From: CAMCQY01 sp044370415
GTDB lineage: Bacteria > Planctomycetota > Planctomycetia > Pirellulales > UBA1268
Assembly: GCA_044370415.1 (NCBI GenBank)
Contig: JBILVO010000005.1
Location: 1 to 64,000, forward strand
Length of the DNA stretch: 64,000 bases
Reading direction: 5' to 3'
Translations under genes and position numbers: made by a program
In this document: piece by piece, positions 33,395 through 41,602 of the stretch
How positions within the stretch are numbered: the stretch's first letter is position 1
How the letters are laid out: the number at the start of each line of letters is the position of its first letter
Notes under the pieces: generated by a model
Databases searched by the model: none
Told to the model about the DNA's origin: nothing
Seen by the model: the letters and a program-made list of their open reading frames with translations, nothing else

Positions 33395-35038
33395 ATGCTG
33401 TCGGCGGCAGCGATCGACCGCTTGGTGTGGCTGGGCGGCGCCTGGATCGTTCTGGCTGTCGCGTGGGCCGCATTCTGCGTCTGGGTCGAGCAGGACGCCG
33501 CGGAGATCATCGGCGAGCCCCTCCCGTGGACGCTGGGCTCCGTCGTGGCTGGCGCCCTCTTGTTCCTGGTGACCTACCAGTACGGGCTCGGCTATCTGCC
33601 GCTGTTTCTGGTCGTGCTGCCCGCGGCCGCGCTGGGCTACGTCGTCTACCGCGACAGCCAGGCGCCCTCGACCCGCACGATCCTGAGCCGGCGGTTTGCC
33701 AGGGGACTGGTGCTGGCGGCCGCCAGGAAGATCGGCGTTGAGGAGGCGGTGATGGCCTGGTTCCGCGCCGACCACGGCCCGTCGGGGGGGCACGCCGACA
33801 CCGGCGTCATCCTGCTGAAGAAGGACGGCAGCCTCGTCGACGGGCAGAGCGGCAAGAATCTGGATCGCGAGACCTCCCGGGCGGTGAAGACCGTCCAGCA
33901 GATCCTCGAGAAGGCGATCGAGATGCGGGCGACCGACGTGCACCTCGAGCCCAAGGCGGGCGAGGAGGTGCAGGTGCGGTGCCGGATCGACGGGATCATG
34001 CAGAACATCGCCACGCTCCAGGGCGCCAGCGGCAAGGCGGCCATCTCGGCGATCAAGGTCTGCGCCGACATGGACATCGCGGAGCGGCGTCGGCCGCAGG
34101 ACGGCGCGTTCGCCGTGCTCAAGCAGACGAAGAAATTCGACGTGCGTGCGGCGACCGGGCCGACCAACTTCGGTGAGAAGATGGTGCTGCGTCTGCTCGA
34201 CGCGGACGGCGGCGTGCTCAAGGCCGGCCTGGTGTCGCTGGGCATGCGCGAGTCGATGCTCAAGTCGCTGCAGTCGATCATCCACCAGCCGCACGGCATG
34301 CTGATCGTGTGCGGCCCGACCGGCTCCGGCAAGACGACGACGCTCTACGTGGCCCTGGGGGAGATCGACGTGCTCTCCCGGAACATCGTCACGATCGAGG
34401 ACCCGATCGAGTACCGCCTGGAGAACATCTCGCAGACTGCGGTGAACCCCGCCGCGGACCTGACGTTCGCCAAGATCCTCCGCTCCGTCCTGCGGCAGGA
34501 TCCGGACGTGATCCTCGTCGGCGAGATCCGCGACAAGGAGACGGCCGAGATCGCCATGCAGGCCGCCCTGACGGGCCACTTCGTGTTCACGACGCTGCAT
34601 GCCAACGACACCGCCACGACCGTCACGCGGCTGCTCGACATCGGCATCGAGACGTCGCTCATCCAGTCCGCGGTGACGGCCGTGCTGGCGCAGCGTCTCG
34701 TGCGGGTGCTCTGCCCGAAGTGCAAGGAGCCCTACCCCGCCCCGGACGACTTCCGGCAGAAGGTCGGCGCGCCTCCCGACAAGGAGATCACCATCTACCG
34801 CGAAAAGGAGAAGGGCTGCCCCGCCTGCCACGGCACGGGGTACAAGGGTCGGACCGGAGTGCACGAGCTGCTCGTCTTCAACAACGAGATCCGCGAACTG
34901 CTCGTCGGCCACCCGTCGATCCAGGCGATCCGCAATGCCGCACGCAAGGCCGGCATGCGGACGCTCCAGGAATCCGGCATGGCCAAGGTGCTGGCCGGCG
35001 TCACGAGCCTCAACGAGATCGTGCGGGTGACGAAGTGA
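33395..35038 (+). CDS. Membrane-anchored PilB/GspE-family secretion ATPase
   Basis: 547 residues. The hexameric type II secretion/type IV pilus ATPase core is complete: ATDVHLEPKAGEEVQVRCRIDG, DIAERRRPQDG, Walker A GPTGSGKTT (307-315), Asp box EDPIEY, Walker B DPDVILVGEIRD, His box TTLHAND, and the zinc tetracysteine Cys440/443 ... Cys475/478. Unusually, the usual soluble N-terminal domain is absent. Residues 8-31 and 44-85 form about three predicted transmembrane helices. It should power assembly of pseudopilus fibres. GAGGTG lies 6 nt before ATG 33395; the frame extends upstream through repeats and is not coding there. A CvpA-like gene follows 28 nt later. Confidence 0.9.
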   Translation: MLSAAAIDRLVWLGGAWIVLAVAWAAFCVWVEQDAAEIIGEPLPWTLGSVVAGALLFLVTYQYGLGYLPLFLVVLPAAALGYVVYRDSQAPSTRTILSRRFARGLVLAAARKIGVEEAVMAWFRADHGPSGGHADTGVILLKKDGSLVDGQSGKNLDRETSRAVKTVQQILEKAIEMRATDVHLEPKAGEEVQVRCRIDGIMQNIATLQGASGKAAISAIKVCADMDIAERRRPQDGAFAVLKQTKKFDVRAATGPTNFGEKMVLRLLDADGGVLKAGLVSLGMRESMLKSLQSIIHQPHGMLIVCGPTGSGKTTTLYVALGEIDVLSRNIVTIEDPIEYRLENISQTAVNPAADLTFAKILRSVLRQDPDVILVGEIRDKETAEIAMQAALTGHFVFTTLHANDTATTVTRLLDIGIETSLIQSAVTAVLAQRLVRVLCPKCKEPYPAPDDFRQKVGAPPDKEITIYREKEKGCPACHGTGYKGRTGVHELLVFNNEIRELLVGHPSIQAIRNAARKAGMRTLQESGMAKVLAGVTSLNEIVRVTK

Positions 35039-35066
35039 GCCCCATCCCGATGACGGCGAGGCGCGC

Positions 35067-36212
35067 ATGCTGATGCTGGCGGCGATCGGACTGCTGCAGC
35101 GGTTCGGCGACATGATCGTCGTCGGGCTCGTGCTCGCCCTGATCGCGTATGGGTACCACTTCGGCCTCTTTCTGGCGGTGCTCGCCGGGATGCACGTGCT
35201 GGTGTCGATCGTGGTGGCACTGGCCTTCGCGGAGCCGCTCGCCGGGCTGCTCTCTGGCATGGAGGTGCCCGCGGCCTATGCCCTCCCCGCGGCCTTCGGG
35301 ATGCTGTTGGTGGGCACGGCAGTGGCCATCCGGCTCGCCGTCGGGGGATTCGTGCCGGCCGATCGGGTGCGATTCACGCCCACGATCGACAAGGTGGGCG
35401 GCGGGCTCATGGGAGCCCTGGCGGGGCTCGTGCTGGCCGGTGCCGTCCTCATCGCTTTTTCGGTCCTGCCCCTGCCTGAGACGTTGCGGATCGACGGCCC
35501 CAGGCTGCGGTTCGACGTGGGCACCAGGCTGCTCGGCACGTTCGCCCGCTGCGTTGGCCAGAACGAGGACGCACAGGACCTGCTGCTCGTGGGCGAGCCG
35601 CCGGACGCGAAGGCCCCCCCGGGCAGCCCCTCGTGCAGCGAGCTGTTTGCCGACAGAAACGCCAACGACGAGTTCGACGACGGCGAGCCCTACCTCGATG
35701 CGGACGGCAACGGATCCTTCACGATCCAGCTGCCCTACGTCGACAAGAACGGCAACGGCCGACGGGAGGTCGGCCTGGTCGAGCGGTATCGGCTGGGGGC
35801 CTGGCGCAACGCCACGGTGTTCTACGCGCCGGCGATCGATTCCGCGGACACGGCGGACGTGCCGGCGGAGGTGACGGAGGGCGACGTGGTCTACCAGATC
35901 GTGGCGATCGACCTCGATCCGAACGAGACGTTCACCTATGGCATGCGGATGGGTCAGCAGCCGCCGGCAGCCGGCGCGCAGAAGGGCGAGCCTGCCGACG
36001 ACTACCAGGAGAACGATCTTCTGTCGATCGACAAGGCGACGGGAGCCGTCAAGATGGCCGACGCGCACGGCTTCACCACCCGCAAGGCGAAGGAGCTGCG
36101 GATCGTGGTGATGGTGACCGACCGTCACGGACTGAAGGCGGAGAAGCCGGTCACACTGAAGCGGAAGCCGCCGAAAACGGACGCCGGGCGGCCCGCGTCG
36201 GGCAAGCCCTGA
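35067..36212 (+). CDS. CvpA-like membrane protein with EF-hand-type acidic segment
   Basis: 381 residues. The first ~145 residues contain four transmembrane helices in a CvpA (colicin V production protein)-like layout. Then comes a soluble, probably extracytoplasmic part with calcium-loop-like acidic stretches DRNANDEFDDGEPYLDADGNGSF and DKNGNGRREVG (about 195-232), as in EF-hand/dockerin repeats, and a beta-rich end with DLLSIDKATGAVKMADAHGFTTRKAKELRIVVMVTD that resembles a cadherin-like strand pattern. GAGG lies ~10 nt before the ATG. It is co-transcribed with the PilB-like ATPase. The fusion is unusual, and function is unknown beyond membrane scaffolding. Confidence 0.7.
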   Translation: MLMLAAIGLLQRFGDMIVVGLVLALIAYGYHFGLFLAVLAGMHVLVSIVVALAFAEPLAGLLSGMEVPAAYALPAAFGMLLVGTAVAIRLAVGGFVPADRVRFTPTIDKVGGGLMGALAGLVLAGAVLIAFSVLPLPETLRIDGPRLRFDVGTRLLGTFARCVGQNEDAQDLLLVGEPPDAKAPPGSPSCSELFADRNANDEFDDGEPYLDADGNGSFTIQLPYVDKNGNGRREVGLVERYRLGAWRNATVFYAPAIDSADTADVPAEVTEGDVVYQIVAIDLDPNETFTYGMRMGQQPPAAGAQKGEPADDYQENDLLSIDKATGAVKMADAHGFTTRKAKELRIVVMVTDRHGLKAEKPVTLKRKPPKTDAGRPASGKP

Positions 36213-36226
36213 GACGCCCCCGCTCC

Positions 36227-36982
36227 TCACCCCGCTGCGCCCGCCAGCACCTCAGCGAGATGAATCGTGCGCGGTGGGGTGCCGGTGGCCTGGGTGGCAG
36301 TGCCCTGGGCGGCGGCGTTCCGCGACAGCCAGCCGTCGAGCTGGAGCTGGCAGCTCGGGTCGCTGGAGACAATGTAGTCGCAGCCGGTGCGGGCGAGCGA
36401 CCCGCCCTTCACCTCCGCCATGGCCGTGGAGATCATCGGGAACTTCACGCTGAACAGGCCGCCGAAGCCGCAGCAGCTGTCGGGCTCGTCGCACTCGACC
36501 AGCTCGAGGTCGCGGACGGCACGCAGGAGAAGCCGCGGCTCCTCCCGGATTCGCAGCTCCCGGAGCCCGTGGCAGCCGTCGTGGTAGGTGACCCGATGCG
36601 GAAACCGCGCGCCCACGTCGGTGACCCCCAGCCTGCGGACGAGGAACTCCGCGAACTCGAACGTCCGGGCGGCGAGGTCGAGCGCCTCAGCCTCGTGGGG
36701 CGTGCCGGCGAGCAGCTGGGGGTAGAAGACCCGCATCATCGCCACGCACGAGCCGCTGGGGCCGACGACCGCCTCGGCACCGGCGAAGACCTCGAGCGCG
36801 CGGATGGCGACCGCCCGGGCCTCGTCCCAGTAGCCGGCGTTGAAGCTCGGCTGGCCGCAGCAGGTCTGCGCCGGCCGGAATTCGACCACGTGGCCGAGCC
36901 GCTCGAGCACGCTGGCCACCGCCAGGCCGACCTGCGGGGTCATCTGGTCGACGAAGCAGGGGATGAACAGATCGACCTTCAT
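36227..36982 (-). CDS. lutA: Lactate utilization protein A (CCG-domain)
   Basis: 251 residues with two cysteine-rich CCG domains: FIPCFVDQMTPQVG ... QTCCGQP and TYHDGCHGLRELRI ... CDEPDSCCGFGGLFSVKFP. These bind iron-sulfur clusters and hand electrons to quinone or flavin partners in lactate oxidation. It is the third Lut subunit, but it lies 97 nt downstream of sucD rather than with lutBC, which is separated by the rightward ATPase/CvpA pair. A generic glycolate oxidase-type Fe-S subunit is the alternative, but length and motifs fit LutA. Confidence 0.9.
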   Translation of the reverse strand: MKVDLFIPCFVDQMTPQVGLAVASVLERLGHVVEFRPAQTCCGQPSFNAGYWDEARAVAIRALEVFAGAEAVVGPSGSCVAMMRVFYPQLLAGTPHEAEALDLAARTFEFAEFLVRRLGVTDVGARFPHRVTYHDGCHGLRELRIREEPRLLLRAVRDLELVECDEPDSCCGFGGLFSVKFPMISTAMAEVKGGSLARTGCDYIVSSDPSCQLQLDGWLSRNAAAQGTATQATGTPPRTIHLAEVLAGAAG

Positions 36983-37079
36983 GCCGCACCGTCCTCGGGC
37001 TGTGTTGAGGCTGTGGGGCTCACTCGCGGAGGTCCTCGCCGGGAGCCGCGTCCGGGTGTGGCGGCAGCGTTCGCTCGCA

Positions 37080-37958
37080 TCACCCGCGGCGCTCGATCGC
37101 CCGGGCCATCGCCGCGCCCATGTCGGCCGGGCTCTCGGCGATCTCGATCCCGGCGTCCCGTAGCGCGGCGAGCTTCGCGTCGGCCGTCCCCTTGCCTCCC
37201 GAGATGATCGCGCCGGCGTGCCCCATCCGCTTGCCCGGCGGTGCCGTACGGCCCGCGATGAAGGCGGCGACGGGCTTGGTGACGTGCTGCTTCACGAACG
37301 CGGCCGCCTCCTCCTCCGCCGAGCCGCCGATCTCACCCATCATCAGGATGGCGTGGGTGTCCGGATCGGCCTGGAAGAGCCCGAGGATGTCGATGAAGCT
37401 CGACCCGACGAGCGGGTCGCCGCCGAGCCCGACGCACGTGCTCTGGCCGTGGCCGAGCTGCGTGAGCTGCCAGACAGCCTCGTAGGTGAGCGTGCCGGAG
37501 CGGCTCATGACGCCGACGTGGCCGGGCGTGTGGATGTAGCCAGGCATGATGCCGATCTTGCACTGCCCCGGCGTGATGACGCCCGGGCAGTTGGGCCCGA
37601 TGAGCCGGCTCTTGGACGCCCGCACCACGGGCATCACCCGGGCCATGTCCATCACCGGAATGCCCTCGGTGATCGCGATCACCAGTTCGATGCCCGCTCC
37701 GACGGCCTCGAGGATCGCGTCGGCCGCGAACGGCGGCGGCACAAAGATCATTGTCGCGTTCGCACCGGTCGCGTCCCGGGCCTCGGCGACGGTGTTGAAG
37801 ACCGGCAGGCCGGCCACCTCCTCGCCCGCCTTCCCCGGCGTGACGCCGCCGACCATCCGGGTGCCGTAGTCGAGGCAGCCGCGGGTGTGAAACTCGCCCA
37901 CCTTCCCGGTGATGCCCTGACAGATGACGCGGGTGTCGCGGTTGACGAGGATGCTCAT
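37080..37958 (-). CDS. sucD: Succinyl-CoA synthetase, alpha subunit
   Basis: 292 residues. It forms succinate + CoA + NTP from succinyl-CoA with SucC. Seen: CoA-binding VICQGITGKVGEFHTRGCLDYGT, GGVTPGKAG, LIGPNCPGVITPGQCKIGIMPG, SRSGTLTYEAVWQLT, and the phosphohistidine loop AGRTAPPGKRMGHAGAIISGGKGTADAK. Length is normal. It follows sucC after 38 nt and is itself followed by lutA, making a probable sucC-sucD-lutA transcript. Confidence 0.97.
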   Translation of the reverse strand: MSILVNRDTRVICQGITGKVGEFHTRGCLDYGTRMVGGVTPGKAGEEVAGLPVFNTVAEARDATGANATMIFVPPPFAADAILEAVGAGIELVIAITEGIPVMDMARVMPVVRASKSRLIGPNCPGVITPGQCKIGIMPGYIHTPGHVGVMSRSGTLTYEAVWQLTQLGHGQSTCVGLGGDPLVGSSFIDILGLFQADPDTHAILMMGEIGGSAEEEAAAFVKQHVTKPVAAFIAGRTAPPGKRMGHAGAIISGGKGTADAKLAALRDAGIEIAESPADMGAAMARAIERRG

Positions 37959-37996
37959 GGTGGAATGCTTTCGCAGGCGGGGTTCGGGATCGGGTG

Positions 37997-39184
37997 TCAG
38001 GCGGCCCGGGCGGCGGCGACCACCTTCTGGGCGGCATCGGTGAGGCCGTCGGCCGTGATGATCTTCGCGCCGCTGGCGGCGAGGATCTTCTTGCCTTCCT
38101 CCACCTCCGTGCCCTCGAGTCTGACAACGAGTGGGACGGTGAAGCCGATGGTCTTCGATGCCTCGACCAGTGCGGTGGCGATCGTCGTGCACCGCATGAT
38201 GCCGCCGAAAATGTTGACGAGGATCGCCTTCACGTGGGGGTCGGAGAGGATGATGCGGAACGCCTCCGTCACCTGTTTCACGTCGGCTCCGCCGCCCACG
38301 TCGAGGAAGTTGGCCGGCTCGCCGCCATGGTGCTTGACGAGGTCCATCGTGCTCATCGCGAGACCCGCACCGTTGACGAGGCAGCCGATCGTGCCGGAGA
38401 GCTTGACGTAGGAGAGCCCGGCGGCGGCGGCCCGGGTTTCGGCCGGCTCCTCCTCCGACTCGTCCCGCAGGGCCGCGACGTCCTTGTGGCGAAACAGCGC
38501 GTTGTCGTCGAACGTCATCTTGGCGTCGAGGGCGACGAGCTCGCCCTGCTTCGTGAGCACGAGCGGGTTGACCTCCAGGAGCGACGCGTCGAGCGACACG
38601 AAGGCGGTGCAGAGCCGGCGGAAAAACGTTTCGGCGTGGCGCCAGCTGGTCGTCGGCAGGCCGAGCCGCGCGGCCAGGAGCCGCGCCTGGTAGCCGGCCA
38701 GTCCGCGGTCGGGGTCGAAGGGCTCGCTCAGGATCAGCTCGGGAGTCTTCGCCGCCACCTCCTCGATGTCCACGCCGCCCGCCGTGCTGGCAATGAGCAC
38801 CGGAGAGCCGACCCGCCTGTCGACGAGCACCGCGCAGTAGAGCTCGCGATCGATCGCGCAGCCCGACTCCACGAACACCTGCCGCACGACGTGCCCCTCG
38901 GGGCCGGTCTGGATCGTGACGAGCGTCTGGCCGAGCAGCCCCTTCGCGATCCGCTCGGCGTCGGCCGCCGACTTCGCCAGTTCGACGCCCCGCTGCGACG
39001 AGCCCTTCACCTGCCCCTTGCCGCGGCCGCCGGCGTGGATCTGGGCCTTGACCGCACACACCGGCGTGCCCAGCGCCGTGTAGGCCGCGGCGGCCTCCGC
39101 GGGCGTGCGGGCCACCGTGCCGGCCAGCACCGGCACCCCGGCCGCCCGCAGCAGTTCCTTCGCCTGGTACTCGTGAATCTTCAT
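37997..39184 (-). CDS. sucC: Succinyl-CoA synthetase, beta subunit
   Basis: 395 residues with the ATP-grasp domain: MKIHEYQAKELLRAAGVPV at the start, VKAQIHAGGRGKG, LLEVNPLVLTKQGELVALDAKMTFDDNALFRH, and the C-terminal NFLDVGGGADVKQVTEAFRIILSD...ILVNIFGGIMRC. The TCA-cycle enzyme with SucD. A good promoter-like pair lies upstream on the minus strand: TTGAAG (39302-39307), 18 nt, TATTGT (39278-39283), giving a leader of about 85 nt. Confidence 0.97.
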   Translation of the reverse strand: MKIHEYQAKELLRAAGVPVLAGTVARTPAEAAAAYTALGTPVCAVKAQIHAGGRGKGQVKGSSQRGVELAKSAADAERIAKGLLGQTLVTIQTGPEGHVVRQVFVESGCAIDRELYCAVLVDRRVGSPVLIASTAGGVDIEEVAAKTPELILSEPFDPDRGLAGYQARLLAARLGLPTTSWRHAETFFRRLCTAFVSLDASLLEVNPLVLTKQGELVALDAKMTFDDNALFRHKDVAALRDESEEEPAETRAAAAGLSYVKLSGTIGCLVNGAGLAMSTMDLVKHHGGEPANFLDVGGGADVKQVTEAFRIILSDPHVKAILVNIFGGIMRCTTIATALVEASKTIGFTVPLVVRLEGTEVEEGKKILAASGAKIITADGLTDAAQKVVAAARAA

Positions 39185-39277
39185 GGTGCGTGCATCGCCA
39201 GGGTGTCGGTATGGATGGTCGCTGCGCGGAGGGGCGGCGGCCCGCCCTGTCGCGCGGGCTGCCGTCACGAGCCCCCG

Positions 39278-39307
39278 ACAATATGGCAGGAACGCCCGCG
39301 GCTTCAA
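39278..39307 (-). promoter_or_regulatory. Putative sucC promoter
   Basis: TTGAAG at 39302-39307 and TATTGT at 39278-39283 with an 18-nt spacer, oriented toward sucCD-lutA. Confidence 0.5.
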
Positions 39308-39350
39308 CCGGCAGCGGTTTCCCGACGCCACGCAGACGGCTCAGCGCCAC

Positions 39351-39410
39351 CCAGACGGCCCTGCGGCCGGTCAGACGGCCCTGCGGCCGGCCAGAGGCCC
39401 AGCGGCCTCC
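39351..39410. repeat. 20-bp tandem repeat across a stop codon
   Basis: Units 39351-39370 and 39371-39390 differ at one base; 39391-39410 is a degenerate third copy. On the minus strand the conserved unit ends in TGA, the stop codon of the glycosyltransferase gene. Confidence 0.85.
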
Positions 39411-40417
39411 GTGGCCCTGATCGGCTCCTCCGTCGAGCCGCCGCCTTGGTTCCCAAAGATCCAGGGGACCTCCGGGCGGCCACCCAGCACTTCCCAGGCC
39501 CGCAGGAGCGCGGCGACGAACGGGTCGCCGAAGCGGTGCCGGCGGCCGTAGATCAGGATCTGGCTGGGGTTGAGGTAGAGCCGCCCGAAGCCCTGCCGGA
39601 TCAGCTCGCGATGGAAGCCCGCGTGCTCGGTGTCGGTGGTGCCGTAGCGGCCGTGCCGGAAGGCCTCCATCCGGTAGATGCCCAGGCCGCCGAAGCAGCA
39701 GGTCACCGGCACGAGCGGCTCCCCGCGGGCATAGACGTACTTCCGCGCCTGCGCCGTGGGGATCGGCGAGAGGTCCGCGTCGAATCGCAGCGCCCACATG
39801 TCGTACTGCCGCACCTCGTTGATCCGCAGCCCGTCCCGCCGGTAGATGAGGCCGTTGGAGCCGATGAAGTCCCAGTCGCGGTGCCCGAAGGAGTTGGCGA
39901 CGCCGTCCTCGCTCCAGCCGCCGGCGACGTCGAGATCGATCACGATCGTCGCGTCGAAGTGGCTGCAGGTCTCCAGGACGATCTCCTGGCACCGCTGCCG
40001 GTAGCGGGCCATCCGCTCCGCCCGCTGCACGCACCGCTTGGGCGGGTTTCGCGGATCGCGGCAATCCTCGAGCGTGACGTGCACCTTGCCGTCGTGCGCC
40101 GCCCAGGCCTGCAGCAGCAGCTTCGTGGCGTCGGTCGAGTCGTTCTCGTAGACGATCACCCGCGTGTCGGCGAAGAGCCGCCGCAGCCGCTCGATCCGCC
40201 GGATCGTGGCGGGCAGCACGGCGGCGAGGTTGCGGGCCAGGCCGGTGATCGCCACCCGCGACCGGGCCATCGTGGCGTAGCCCCGCTCGCACGTGCGGCG
40301 GTAGTCCTGCTCGCGGCCGGCGGCGGGCGGGAAGGCGTGCTCCGGAAAACACTCGCCAAGAAAGTCGGGCGGGGGCACCAGGGGCTCGGCAGCCGACGCT
40401 GAGGCGGTCGGACGCAT
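39371..40417 (-). CDS. Putative glycosyltransferase
   Basis: 348 residues, cytoplasmic, no signal peptide. It has a nucleotide-sugar-transferase-like start (RSRVAITGLARNLAAVLPATIRRIERL...VIVYENDSTDATKLLLQAW), a DxD-like ATIVIDLDVAGGWSEDG, and an acceptor-side FGGLGIYRMEAFRHGRYGTTDTEHAGFHRELIRQGFGRLYLNPSQILIYGRRHRFG. The ENDSTD...IDLDV layout is like CAP59/mannosyltransferase-type enzymes, but the exact family is not certain. GGAG lies 11 nt before the ATG chosen (40417). Longer in-frame starts exist upstream. The last codons are inside the tandem repeat. Confidence 0.65.
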   Translation of the reverse strand: MRPTASASAAEPLVPPPDFLGECFPEHAFPPAAGREQDYRRTCERGYATMARSRVAITGLARNLAAVLPATIRRIERLRRLFADTRVIVYENDSTDATKLLLQAWAAHDGKVHVTLEDCRDPRNPPKRCVQRAERMARYRQRCQEIVLETCSHFDATIVIDLDVAGGWSEDGVANSFGHRDWDFIGSNGLIYRRDGLRINEVRQYDMWALRFDADLSPIPTAQARKYVYARGEPLVPVTCCFGGLGIYRMEAFRHGRYGTTDTEHAGFHRELIRQGFGRLYLNPSQILIYGRRHRFGDPFVAALLRAWEVLGGRPEVPWIFGNQGGGSTEEPIRATEAAGPLAGRRAV

Positions 40418-40876
40418 CGCGGTTCGCTCCGGGGAGGCTTCGGCCCGCGCTTGTGCGCGGCCGAGGGGCGGGATGGTAGCCGCCGAGGCAGGCCGTCGCA
40501 GCGGCAAATCACCCGACGGCACGGCCGCCGTCCGGGCGCCACCTGCGACACGGACTCGCCCAACGGAAACGGGCAGCGACGACCGTTTCTAAAGCACGGC
40601 GCGGGTCCGGACAGCTGGCTGCCGCAGCTGCGTCGACCTGCGGCGGCGGCGAGATGGGGTGTTTGCGCAGAGGGGCGAGCCCGACGTGTCGGACCGTGCG
40701 TCGACTACGGGGGCTGCGGCGACCCGCGCGAAAAATCTGCACGGGGGGAATTTTCCCGTCGATCCCTTCCTGTAAATCCATCTATAGACGCCGTTGAGAA
40801 AAGCGGCGCGACGTCTAGGACGTCTAGAGAGATGGAGCGGTTCGCTCCGTAGATGGCATCGCTGGAGAGGCGTCCC
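40418..40876. other. Divergent intergenic region upstream of the sulfotransferase
   Basis: About 460 nt. The right half is AT-richer than its surroundings, with a TATAGA hexamer (40783-40788), the direct repeat GACGTCTAGGACGTCTAG at about 40810-40827 and a GGAGCG.GTT.CGCTCC hairpin (about 40834-40848) close to the sulfotransferase start. No gene was recognised. Confidence 0.4.
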
Positions 40877-41602
40877 ATGATCATGATGGGTTTTGGCCGC
40901 AGCCACGTCCGCAAGCTGCTCTTCGAGCACGTGCCCAAGTGCGCCGGCACGGCGGCGATGAAGTTTCTCGAACGGCAGTACGCGCGGCGGCGGACCTACA
41001 CCGTCTACGACCGCCGGCCGGACGAGTGCGGGACGTTCCGGCAGATGCCCGAGTCGCAGCGGCACGCCTACGACCTCGTGATCGGCCACGGCGCCCACAG
41101 GCTCATCGACTGGTGCGCCCCCGACGCCGTCACGGCGACGGTCCTGCGGCAGCCCGTCGACCGGATCGTCTCCCACTACTACTACGTGCTCGAGCAGCCC
41201 GACCACTACCTGCACGTCGAGGTGGTCGGCCGCTCGATGACGCTGCGCGACTACGTCGAGTCGGGCGTGAGCGACGAGCTGCGCAACTACATGACCTGCA
41301 GCTTCCTGGGCATGAGCCCCGCCGAGGCGGAGCGGGATCCCGCCCGTTCGGTCGACAGGGCGTGGGAGATCCTCCGCGGCCGCTACCGGGTCGTGGGGAT
41401 CGTGGAGCGGCTGCCGCCGGCCATGGAGGCGATCCGGACGGCGATCGGCGCCACCACGCCGTGGACGAACACGCGGACGAACTCGACGGCTGGCCGCCGG
41501 CCGATCGAGAGCATCGCCGCCGAGGATCGCCGCGCGATCGCCGACCGCAACGCGCTCGATATGGAGCTCTACCGGCGGGCGGCCGAGGCGGCGCCGAGGT
41601 AG
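40877..41602 (+). CDS. Sulfotransferase family protein (carbohydrate type)
   Basis: 241 residues. The PAPS-binding 5'-PSB loop is visible as LLFEHVPKCAGTAAMKFL near the start and a 3'-PB-like segment as TVLRQPVDRIVSHYYYVL (Arg/Ser). This is the wording of the sulfotransferase-2/heparan-sulfotransferase-like families that sulfate glycans. No signal or membrane helix was seen. ATG 40877 has GGAGAGG 6 nt upstream and is preferred to 40853. Its 3' end overlaps the convergent lnt gene by 34 nt. It may decorate surface polysaccharide made by the locus to the right. Confidence 0.85.
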   Translation: MIMMGFGRSHVRKLLFEHVPKCAGTAAMKFLERQYARRRTYTVYDRRPDECGTFRQMPESQRHAYDLVIGHGAHRLIDWCAPDAVTATVLRQPVDRIVSHYYYVLEQPDHYLHVEVVGRSMTLRDYVESGVSDELRNYMTCSFLGMSPAEAERDPARSVDRAWEILRGRYRVVGIVERLPPAMEAIRTAIGATTPWTNTRTNSTAGRRPIESIAAEDRRAIADRNALDMELYRRAAEAAPR

